Below are positions 56,978 to 64,000 of a stretch of 64,000 nucleotides of DNA, piece after piece (position 1 is the first letter of the stretch; every line of letters starts with the position of its first letter). The position numbers were made by a program, and so were the translations under genes. The DNA comes from Enterococcus phoeniculicola ATCC BAA-412 (GTDB lineage: Bacteria > Bacillota > Bacilli > Lactobacillales > Enterococcaceae), in the NCBI RefSeq assembly GCF_000407505.1, contig NZ_ASWE01000004.1, positions 124,001 through 188,000 of the forward strand. Reading direction: 5' to 3'. The notes below the pieces were generated by a model. The model ran no database searches and was not told where the DNA came from. It was given only the letters and a program-made list of their open reading frames with translations.

Positions 56978-59169
56978 TGAAGCTAGAATTTCATTCTTTA
57001 TCTAAATCATTTGGAGACAAACAAATATTTGATCAGATGAATGAAGCATTTGATTCTACTGGGAAAATTACAACGATTCTAGGTGAAAGTGGTTCTGGAA
57101 AATCGACTCTTTTAAATATTCTATTTGGGATTGATCAAGAGTATGAGGGAACTTACTCTATAGATGGTTTGGATACTAAAAATCTAAGCGACACAGATTG
57201 GGATTATTTAAGAAGTCAAAGAATTCAAATTGTTTATCAGGACTTTAAGTTGTTAGAAAAATTCACCGTTGAAGAGAATCTTTATTTCGCCAACCGGATT
57301 TATACAGTGGATTATTTAAAAAGAAAAAGTAAGCTATTGGCGCTACTTAACTTAGAGTCTATCGAACATACCCTTGTAAAAGATATTAGTGGTGGACAAA
57401 AGCAACGAGTAGCTATTGCTAGAGCTCTATTAAACGACCCAGAAGTCCTTTTGTTAGATGAACCAACAGGGAATTTAGATCAGGAAAATACGATTGCTTT
57501 ATTTGATTATTTGAAGCAAATCAAAGAACAAGGGAAAAGTATCTATGTGATTACTCACGATGATCGTATCACTTCTTATTCAGACACTATTTATCTATTA
57601 GAAAATCATCAATTGGTTCTTCAAACAAAAACAGATGTTCAAAAAGAGAAAATAAAAAAGAGACAGAAGATAAAGAAGAGGAAGAAAATAAAGAAGAGAC
57701 AGAGAACAAACAAGAATAAAATATCTATTAGAAATGTAGTTAAATACATCCAAACAGATTTATTTAGAAACAAATCCCATTTTTTTGTAACAAGTATTCC
57801 ACTTATTTTGATTCTGTCGGTTTTCACACTCTTATTTACAGGGTTTAAGCAAACAACTTTAGATAGTTTTACAGATTTATTTAAAGGCCTTGCTGAAAAT
57901 GTCTTATATATAGATACACAAACGCTCACGCAAAAGCAACAAACGAAACTAAACAAACAACAAATTGAAAGCTCAACCGATGGAAAGCGACTCTATTTTT
58001 CAAAAGTGGACTTTAAAAAAATGGAACAGCTAAATAATGTTGAAAAAATTATACCTTTTAATTTAGGAAATTTTATTTTGGATGAGGACAATAATGAGTT
58101 ACAGGAAAATATAGATACGAAAGATTTTCCAGAGGAATTTAAACAACTCAATAGTTTTAGTACGGCACCTTCACTCATCACCTTTTCTTTTCAGAGTTTG
58201 TTGTTACCCAATAAAGACCTGTATTACTATAATCCTAACCACGTAAAGGTCGTCTCAGGAAGACTTCCCGAAACGAAGCAAGAGGTTTTAGTACCAGATT
58301 TTTATAAACGTTATTTGGAATTGCTGAACGAATATTCGGATACCATCTCTTTAAATGTAAAAGATTCATCTGATAATTTTTCTAAAAAAAACTATTTAAT
58401 TTCTGGTACCTATGAAACAAATTATAAAAATACATTTGTTCCTCAAATGAGAATCAATGGTAGCAATGCATTTCCTATCTATATTCCATACAGAGATTCA
58501 ACAGATTTAGATACATTAAAAAGCCAAAATTCTTACGAGGATTACAAAAAAAGTGAGTCAACTAATCCGCAAACAATCAAATACCTGAAATCTATTTACG
58601 ATACGTATGACGATTATTTAAAAAGTATCGGTACTGGAAACGGTAGTGTATTGATTGTTGCCAAAAAGGAAGAAGCGGTGCCAGAAGTAACGAAGGAGAT
58701 TGAGAAGTTATTTCCTTATTATCAAATAAGATCTAGATATTCTTTAAAGAATGGAGAATTTTCAATTACGTATCGTAAGCTCGTTTTCACGTTACTAGCG
58801 GGTCTTAGTATAGCTTCAATACTCATGATTATTATTTTTGTTTTTCTTAATAAACAGGTTATTTCACAGAAGAAAAAGGAGTTGGCTACTCTGTTTAGTC
58901 TGGGGTATTCTAAATTATCTGTAAAAAGTATTATTGGAAGCGAAATAGTGATTCAATTTTTGGCTATTTATTTTATTTCAATGTGTGTCGTGTGGGTGTT
59001 TGATGAATTCTATTTATCAAAAACAACGTATAGTACGTATTTTGTCAATATTTTTAGTTTAGAGAATCAGCTTCTACTATTACTGGTTATCTTATTAACG
59101 TCTTTCTTCTCAACTCTGTGGGGAGTATCTAGTGTAAATAAGAAAAGACTGGTAGAAAATTTAAAATAG
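56977..59169 (+). CDS. ATPase-FtsX permease fusion (bacteriocin/immunity type)
   Basis: 730 aa. N-terminal ABC ATPase (residues 1-215): Walker A GESGSGKST, signature ISGGQKQR, Walker B VLLLDEPTGNLD. A very basic tandem-repeat linker (225-242) follows. Then one membrane helix (about 265-285), a large extracytoplasmic domain and three C-terminal helices, the FtsX/MacB plan. Fused transporters of this kind are typical partners of lactococcin-972-like genes and peptide resistance loci. Likely role: export of, or immunity to, the secreted protein encoded upstream. Confidence 0.85.
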   Translation: MKLEFHSLSKSFGDKQIFDQMNEAFDSTGKITTILGESGSGKSTLLNILFGIDQEYEGTYSIDGLDTKNLSDTDWDYLRSQRIQIVYQDFKLLEKFTVEENLYFANRIYTVDYLKRKSKLLALLNLESIEHTLVKDISGGQKQRVAIARALLNDPEVLLLDEPTGNLDQENTIALFDYLKQIKEQGKSIYVITHDDRITSYSDTIYLLENHQLVLQTKTDVQKEKIKKRQKIKKRKKIKKRQRTNKNKISIRNVVKYIQTDLFRNKSHFFVTSIPLILILSVFTLLFTGFKQTTLDSFTDLFKGLAENVLYIDTQTLTQKQQTKLNKQQIESSTDGKRLYFSKVDFKKMEQLNNVEKIIPFNLGNFILDEDNNELQENIDTKDFPEEFKQLNSFSTAPSLITFSFQSLLLPNKDLYYYNPNHVKVVSGRLPETKQEVLVPDFYKRYLELLNEYSDTISLNVKDSSDNFSKKNYLISGTYETNYKNTFVPQMRINGSNAFPIYIPYRDSTDLDTLKSQNSYEDYKKSESTNPQTIKYLKSIYDTYDDYLKSIGTGNGSVLIVAKKEEAVPEVTKEIEKLFPYYQIRSRYSLKNGEFSITYRKLVFTLLAGLSIASILMIIIFVFLNKQVISQKKKELATLFSLGYSKLSVKSIIGSEIVIQFLAIYFISMCVVWVFDEFYLSKTTYSTYFVNIFSLENQLLLLLVILLTSFFSTLWGVSSVNKKRLVENLK
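57649..57702 (+). repeat. Three 18-bp tandem repeats coding KIKKR(Q/K)
   Basis: Units 57649-57666, 57667-57684 and 57685-57702 encode KIKKRQ, KIKKRK, KIKKRQ. The DNA is almost purely A/G. Unit gain or loss would stay in frame and change the length of the cytosolic linker. Confidence 0.85.
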
Positions 59170-59269
59170 ATTCCCTAGAAAGGCTGTATTCCAGTTATTA
59201 GTAAACTAATTTGTTCACTCGTGGATAGTATTGTATGATAAATCTAACCCGATGGGAGGGACTTATATA

Positions 59270-60097
59270 ATGAAAAGACAGGTATTTGGTGAGGAAATTA
59301 GAAGGTTGAGAAACGAAAAGAATATATCTCAACATGATCTTGTAGAGGGAATTTGTTCTCAATCAATGCTTTCCTTTATTGAATCAGGAAAGTATATGCC
59401 AAACGTTAGTATTTTAGTCCAGCTATGTAAAAGGTTAGAACTTGATACGGATAGGTTACTATTTCATAACCATTATGAGATAAGTTCGATTGAACAGTTA
59501 AGTAAAAAGTGTGAGAAATTATGTAATAATCATCTTTACTACGAATTATTTGAATTTTTGAATCTTAAAATGGTTACTGATTCAATTGAAACCTCTGAAC
59601 AAATGCAAGCTTATTATTATTATTTAGCTTGTTGCCAATACCATATAGAAAAAGATAGTAGAAAAAGTTATATAAGTTTTCAATTATCTATAGCAGAAGC
59701 TGGTTTAAAAAATAATACGTTAAAGTGTTTAAGCAATGCTTGTCTGGGTCTGTTAAACGCTAAGTTAGGGAAAAAAGAGAGCACTAAAAAATATATTAAT
59801 CAGTCAAAAATTGATTTTAGAGAACTTAATTATGAAAAAAATTTAACTATTCTATTTTATCTAGAAGCATATTCATATCTCACTTTAGGAATGCTAGCGA
59901 AAGCTTGCCAAACCCTTGAAGAAGGAATTGAATTTGTTACGGCGCATGATTCACATTTTATGCTGGGAAATATGTTTTATATGGCAGCAAAGGTGGCAGA
60001 AAAAGCCGAAAAAAATAATATCATCCGAGAAAATCAACAGAATAGTGAAATGTTTGAAAAGTTATTCAATGAAAAAGTTTTTAAAGAAATTTATTAA
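59270..60097 (+). CDS. RRNPP-type regulator (HTH plus TPR)
   Basis: 275 aa. The N-terminal Xre HTH is at residues 5-60 (FGEEIRRLRNEKNISQHDLV, GICSQSMLSFIESGKYMP). The rest is tandem helical repeats as in PlcR, Rap, PrgX and Rgg proteins, which bind imported peptide pheromones. GGGAGGG precedes ATG 59270. A paired peptide gene is not clearly visible. It may control this module in response to a secreted signal. Cys- and Tyr-rich repeat region; very low GC. Confidence 0.82.
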   Translation: MKRQVFGEEIRRLRNEKNISQHDLVEGICSQSMLSFIESGKYMPNVSILVQLCKRLELDTDRLLFHNHYEISSIEQLSKKCEKLCNNHLYYELFEFLNLKMVTDSIETSEQMQAYYYYLACCQYHIEKDSRKSYISFQLSIAEAGLKNNTLKCLSNACLGLLNAKLGKKESTKKYINQSKIDFRELNYEKNLTILFYLEAYSYLTLGMLAKACQTLEEGIEFVTAHDSHFMLGNMFYMAAKVAEKAEKNNIIRENQQNSEMFEKLFNEKVFKEIY

Positions 60098-60170
60098 TAT
60101 TAGTATACTAATTATGAAGTATTTTAAATGTAAGCTATCCTTTATTCATTAAATAGAGGAGGCGATTTTC

Positions 60171-60584
60171 ATGTACAAAGCATTATTCACAAATAGTGTA
60201 AAGATACCACAAAAAAAAGAACGGGTTAAAGAATTTTTAAGCAATCCGGAGAATTTATTGAAATGGGATTCAGATATTTCATTAGTAGAAAAAACAAATA
60301 TAGGTGTAAAAATTACGAGAGTCTATCAATCTTTAAATGATTCGGAAATAGTTATAATAGAAAACGGTGAAGACAGGATAATTTATGATTGTAAAGGAAA
60401 CAGACTAGATTATAGAGTGGAATTTAAAATTATCGAAAGCTCAGAATTTATAGAACTATTTGAAACATTATTCTTACGAGAAGATACGAATGCACACTTA
60501 CCTTTAAAATTATTGAAACCTGTAGTAAAGCATGCGTTTTCCTTAAAATTGGATAATTTAACAAACCTACTTGGACAGATTTAG
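60171..60584 (+). CDS. START/SRPBCC-fold protein
   Basis: 137 aa, no signal or membrane segment. FLSNPENLLKWDSDISLVEK and the alternating beta strands (ITRVYQSL, EIVIIENG, RIIYDCKG, DYRVEFKIIE) match the SRPBCC/polyketide-cyclase fold. Function unknown; it may bind a small hydrophobic ligand. AGAGGAGG precedes ATG. Last gene before the second copy of the 62-bp repeat. Confidence 0.65.
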   Translation: MYKALFTNSVKIPQKKERVKEFLSNPENLLKWDSDISLVEKTNIGVKITRVYQSLNDSEIVIIENGEDRIIYDCKGNRLDYRVEFKIIESSEFIELFETLFLREDTNAHLPLKLLKPVVKHAFSLKLDNLTNLLGQI

Positions 60585-60691
60585 GCATCTTTAAATGTAA
60601 GAATTAGTGTTAGATTCCTCAACATTATTTTTTAGTAAATTTGATTAGTGGATTACTAGTATTAATCTTTTAAGCTTATATTACGCTCATT

Positions 60692-60770
60692 CTCAAAACT
60701 CATAAATTAGCCTATCAAACTGGCTGGTATGAATTCGGTATTGAACCGGACTTATACCAGCCAGTTTTTT
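60692..60770 (+). repeat. 62-bp direct repeat, copy 2, with complete terminator
   Basis: Positions 60692-60753 match 54402-54463 at 61 of 62. Here the hairpin is perfect: AACTGGCTGGTAT (60718-60730) and ATACCAGCCAGTT (60754-60766), then TTTTTT to 60770. It ends the 6.3-kb unit and insulates the PTS genes. Confidence 0.88.
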
Positions 60771-61061
60771 GTTTCTGTACTAACTTCGCTATGATCCTTG
60801 CAGAAGCTTGCTGTAGTACGATTCGGACTGCTTATAATGTAGTAAGCCTAATTTTACACATTATGAACGGAATTAGAACAGGGAGTTTACAAAGTATATT
60901 GTGTGAAAAATTTTCTCAAAAAGATAATTATCTGTTAGAAAATTTGCATGTCGCCTTTTTTTGGTCGCGCTTACATATTTGCCGTTTCTTTTGGCAACAA
61001 TCTCTACTTATATAAAATTAGCAATGAACATATACTTATTTCAGAAGGGAGGAGGAGAGAA
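60771..61061 (+). promoter_or_regulatory. 291-bp leader of the PTS regulator gene
   Basis: No gene with a ribosome site is seen. TTATAATG near 60833 is a possible -10; TTGCTG upstream is at a non-ideal 19-base spacing. A frame of 74 codons across this stretch lacks any family resemblance and is taken as chance. GGGAGGAGGAGA is the ribosome site for the next gene. Confidence 0.45.
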
Positions 61062-63122
61062 ATGAAGGATAGAACACTCAGCATTTTAAAAAGCTTTGTT
61101 CCTTCAAGCAATCCAATTGCATCTACTGTAATTGAAGAACGGTTTCAAATTAGTGCGCGCACATTAAGAAATGAACTACGAGAAATTAATCAAGTTTTAG
61201 TAGAAGCTGATTTTCCGGAAATCAAAACGATACGAAAAAAAGGATATGCTCTTGAATTAAGTTATAAAGAACGAATGGCTTTAAGTGACTGGACGAATCG
61301 ATTTAGTCCTCAGGATTACTTAGAAAGGAACAGCCGAATTTTTGATTTAATTCTTTCTTTTTCTCTCGATAACAAAGTTACTTTACTTTATAAAAAAGAA
61401 GAAGAATACCAAATTTCTAAAAGCACAATGGACGAAGACATGCGTCGTATTCGTCATGAACTAGATCATTTTGGTATTGAGGTATTGAGTCTTGCTAAAC
61501 AGGGAATCATCCTACGTGGTGCAGAACGAACGACTAGAACAATGATATACGAGGTTATTAACAAATATGCTGGTGTTATAGGTTTTTCTGGAAATGCTGA
61601 GAAGTCGACAAATCGTAAAATTCTAAATAATCATCTCCCAGATAATATGATACAAATACTGGGTCAGATTTATGATGAGACAATGTCTTCTCGAGAAGAA
61701 TTATATAGAAATCAGCTGTTGGTCTTCACTGCGGTATGGGTTTGTCGTATGCAACGCCAAGATTTCATCTCAGGTTCGAGCTGGCAATCTGATGGGCATA
61801 CAAATGAAAGTCAAAATTTTATAGATAGGGTTTGTCGATTTTATCAGTTAACACCGACAGAAACAGAGAGCAATTATATTCAGTTTATGCTTGATACGTT
61901 TAATTCTCGGGATATGCAAAATTCATTAGATTGGATGAAAGCACAATTATTATCCATTCAGTTAATTCAATTTGTCGAAGAAGAAACGAAAATTCCGTTT
62001 TCTAAAAAAGAAGAAATTCTTCAAGAGGGATTATTCAAACATGTAGCAGGTCTGATAAATCGTGTAAAAAGCAATATTCAAATTGTGAATCCATTGAAGA
62101 ATAACATCAAAACCAACTATGCCAACATATACCGAGCAATTGAAAAATTTTCAATTAATATTGAACAGTTTTCAGGCCGTTTAAGTGAAGATGAAATCGC
62201 TTTTTTAACCATTCACTTCTCAACATCAGTAAGTACAATTAACCAGGACACGCATTATTATTATCGTGCAATTGTCGTATGTAATCATGGACTGGCTACA
62301 GGAAAACTTTTGGCAGAAAATTTGAAGGAACTTTTTGACATTGAAGTTTTGGCAGTTTTGAGCTCTAGAGAAATTGATTTAATCGGCAAACTAGATGTTG
62401 ACTTGGTTTTTTCAACAGTAGAGCTGGACTATCCCAATAAACCTGTTTTAATTTTAGAACCAATCATTAAAGATGCTAGCAAACAAGCTATTTTTGACTT
62501 TTTAAAGAAGCATCAGCGATATCAACGTTTGATGAATAAAGAAGATTCAACACAGTTATTTTATTCTCTTGTTTCTATTATTGAGAGAAGTGAAGGAAGA
62601 GTAACCGAAGGAATTTATAAAGAAATAGAAACACTCTTTGATAAAAACAGTTTAGTTATAAACAAGAAGGAGATTCAGCCGATGTTAGACAGCGTATTAA
62701 AGGATAGCAATATTTTATTGCAGCAAAAAGTAGCAAACTGGGAGGAATCAATTCAAAGAGTGTCTGAACCGTTGCTTAAGGAAAGTGTAATAGAAGAACG
62801 TTATGTTGAGGCAATGATAGATTCGGTGAAGAAATATGGTGCATATATTGTCATTGGCAAGCATTTAGCATTAGCACACGCACGACCAGAAGATGGCGTT
62901 AATAAATTGGGTATTAGTGTAGCTACCTTAGCAGAACCAATTGTTTTTGGAAATGAAGATAATGACCCTGTAAAAATTATCTTTTGTTTAGCAGCGGTTG
63001 ATTCATACTCGCATCTAACGATTATGCGTAAATTAATTGAGTTGGTAAACGATGAAGAGAAAATTGAACAATTATGTGTAGAGACTGAAATGACGAAGTT
63101 TAAGGAAATATTATTTAATTAA
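61062..63122 (+). CDS. PRD-containing PTS-controlled transcriptional activator
   Basis: 686 aa, MtlR/LicR type. N-terminal HTH (EERFQISARTLRNELREIN) and a second DNA-binding part (KSTMDEDMRRIRHELDHFG). PRD1 and PRD2 (FLTIHFS carries a regulatory His) follow. An EIIB-like domain has Cys in IVVCNHGLATGKLL, and a C-terminal EIIA-like domain has phospho-His in LALAHARPEDGVNKLG. Phosphorylation by the PTS controls activity. ATG 61062 has GGAGGAGGAGA upstream. It probably activates the downstream PTS genes. Confidence 0.9.
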   Translation: MKDRTLSILKSFVPSSNPIASTVIEERFQISARTLRNELREINQVLVEADFPEIKTIRKKGYALELSYKERMALSDWTNRFSPQDYLERNSRIFDLILSFSLDNKVTLLYKKEEEYQISKSTMDEDMRRIRHELDHFGIEVLSLAKQGIILRGAERTTRTMIYEVINKYAGVIGFSGNAEKSTNRKILNNHLPDNMIQILGQIYDETMSSREELYRNQLLVFTAVWVCRMQRQDFISGSSWQSDGHTNESQNFIDRVCRFYQLTPTETESNYIQFMLDTFNSRDMQNSLDWMKAQLLSIQLIQFVEEETKIPFSKKEEILQEGLFKHVAGLINRVKSNIQIVNPLKNNIKTNYANIYRAIEKFSINIEQFSGRLSEDEIAFLTIHFSTSVSTINQDTHYYYRAIVVCNHGLATGKLLAENLKELFDIEVLAVLSSREIDLIGKLDVDLVFSTVELDYPNKPVLILEPIIKDASKQAIFDFLKKHQRYQRLMNKEDSTQLFYSLVSIIERSEGRVTEGIYKEIETLFDKNSLVINKKEIQPMLDSVLKDSNILLQQKVANWEESIQRVSEPLLKESVIEERYVEAMIDSVKKYGAYIVIGKHLALAHARPEDGVNKLGISVATLAEPIVFGNEDNDPVKIIFCLAAVDSYSHLTIMRKLIELVNDEEKIEQLCVETEMTKFKEILFN

Positions 63123-63141
63123 GAGATTGGAGAAAATAACA

Positions 63142-63450
63142 ATGGCAAAACAAGTAAGTATTTTATTCGTATGTGGTGCAGGATTGGGCAGTAGTTTTGC
63201 CGCTCAAATGGCAGCAGAAGATGTGTTGAATGCACATAATGTTACTGCAAAATTAGATCATGTTGATATTTCTACAGCAGCCTCTGTTCAGCCGGATATT
63301 ATCATTACAGCACAAAATTTTGAATCACAATTCTCAAATTTTTCTATTGATGAGGAAAAGACAACGATTGTATATTTACGAAATATTGTCTCAAAGATAG
63401 AAATAGAGGAAAAGCTTTTGCCGGTACTAGAGAGCAAAGGTGCACTATAA
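63142..63450 (+). CDS. PTS EIIB, ascorbate/SgaB family
   Basis: 102 aa. The phospho-Cys loop is ILFVCGAGLGSSFAAQMAAE, the standard UlaB/SgaB motif. Single cytosolic domain. ATG 63142 has TTGGAGA upstream; TTG 63127 overlaps that site. It lies 19 bp after the regulator, and the EIIC gene follows 23 bp later. The EIIA function may be supplied by the regulator's domain or by a gene right of the window. True sugar is unknown; ascorbate family is by sequence only. Confidence 0.88.
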   Translation: MAKQVSILFVCGAGLGSSFAAQMAAEDVLNAHNVTAKLDHVDISTAASVQPDIIITAQNFESQFSNFSIDEEKTTIVYLRNIVSKIEIEEKLLPVLESKGAL

Positions 63451-63473
63451 AATAGAACAGGAGAATAGGGGAA

Positions 63474-64000
63474 ATGGGTGTAATTAATTTTATTATCGAG
63501 AATATTTTGACACAAGCCTCCATTACAATTGCATTAATTGCCATGTTGGGACTGATTTTACAGAAAAAATCAATGGGGCAAGTATTATCAGGTTCACTGA
63601 AAACTTTATTAGGATTTCAAGTGTTAAGTGCAGGTTCTAGTATCATTGTTGGAAGCTTGCAATATTTTGGAGAAATATTTACCGAAGGATTTGGTATGCA
63701 AGGAATTATTCCTTCTATTGAAGCAATCAATGGACAGGCAATGAATCAGTTGGGTTTAGGAAGAGATATTGCCTTAACATTTTTGGGGATTTTTATTTTC
63801 AATATTTTAATTGCTAGGTTCACTAAGTGGAAATACATTTTCTTAACGGGTCAAGCCATTTTATGGATGGCAACAATGACAACGGTTTTGGGCTATTTTG
63901 TAGGCCTAAGAGGAATTACACTGATTTTAACTGGCAGTCTTGTCGGAGCAATTTTCGCGGTGGCAATGCCTGCAATAGCACAGCCTATTATTCGTAAAAT
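63474..64000 (+). CDS. PTS EIIC, ascorbate/SgaT family (partial, runs off window)
   Basis: The first 175 residues of a membrane protein: MGVINFIIENILTQASITI, then helices and a FTKWKYIFLTGQAILWM segment typical of UlaA/SgaT permeases. Ribosome site GGAGAATAGGGG before ATG 63474. The reading frame is still open at base 64000. With the EIIB it forms the transport unit of a sugar-acid PTS. Confidence 0.85.
   Translation, partial: MGVINFIIENILTQASITIALIAMLGLILQKKSMGQVLSGSLKTLLGFQVLSAGSSIIVGSLQYFGEIFTEGFGMQGIIPSIEAINGQAMNQLGLGRDIALTFLGIFIFNILIARFTKWKYIFLTGQAILWMATMTTVLGYFVGLRGITLILTGSLVGAIFAVAMPAIAQPIIRK

Noticed and set aside
60114-60152. 12-codon frame (MKYFKCKLSFIH) as a possible pheromone for the HTH-TPR regulator
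   Set aside because: No ribosome site and no evidence of secretion; kept only as a remote possibility.
60791-61015. 74-codon plus-strand frame before the PRD regulator
   Set aside because: No ribosome site and no family resemblance; it lies in the leader of the regulator gene.

Overview
The window is low-GC Firmicutes DNA, most likely from an enterococcus. The main reasons are a WxL/DUF916 cell-surface locus with a sortase-type (FPKTG) partner, the chromosomal block dnaX-ybaB-recR-tmk-darA-holB-ricT-yabA-rsmI, anaerobic ribonucleotide reductase genes under NrdR boxes, strong AGGAGG-type ribosome binding sites and several PTS operons. No species can be fixed from sequence alone. I saw no rRNA, tRNA, CRISPR array or insertion sequence.

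Layout, left half. 1-2.6 kb: end of an arabinose operon (araD tail, araA) facing an AraC-type regulator. 2.7-6.3 kb: a two-subunit ABC exporter with one degenerate ATP site. 6.4-9.6 kb (minus): a ydjI-ydjG-ydjH-like trio, the membrane-stress partners of PspA in Bacillus, with no pspA beside it. 9.8-16.9 kb: the replication/repair/c-di-AMP block. 17-18.2 kb: dinB with a LexA-like box in its promoter. 18.3-21.6 kb (minus): nrdD and nrdG, with a structured spacer between them and two NrdR boxes upstream. 21.8-24.6 kb: a BceAB-like ABC pair. 24.8-29.4 kb (minus): licT-bglP-bgl beta-glucoside operon controlled by RNA antitermination and probably CcpA. 29.5-31.4 kb: M42 aminopeptidase and a DUF975 membrane protein.

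Right half. 31.7-34.4 kb (minus): MarR regulator and a short UvrA-like ATPase with a palindromic operator. 34.7-38.1 kb: MBL hydrolase, lipoate ligase, O-methyltransferase and CPBP protease. 38.3-40.6 kb (minus): a 33-residue membrane miniprotein not found by ordinary gene-length cut-offs, a zinc-ribbon protein and a histidine phosphatase. 41-42.2 kb: a lone tyrosine recombinase. 42.6-53.5 kb: a large surface locus: a DivIVA-like coiled-coil protein, a 1209-aa beta-helix adhesin, an FPKTG-anchored small protein, two WxL proteins, a DUF916/DUF3324 protein, a two-TM protein, and two signal peptidase I homologues with long basic cytosolic tails. One of these has Arg in place of the catalytic Lys.

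53.6-60.8 kb is AT-rich accessory DNA. A lipoprotein is followed by a 6.3-kb unit bounded by 62-bp direct repeats (61/62 identical). The unit holds an orphan LytTR regulator without the phospho-acceptor Asp, a secreted 118-aa cysteine-free peptide, a membrane-anchored Xre regulator, an ATPase-FtsX fusion transporter, an RRNPP-type regulator and a START-fold protein. This looks like a self-contained secreted-peptide (bacteriocin or signalling) module and is the best candidate here for an undescribed system. 61-64 kb: a PRD/EIIB/EIIA regulator and the start of an ascorbate-family PTS (EIIB, EIIC), running off the window.
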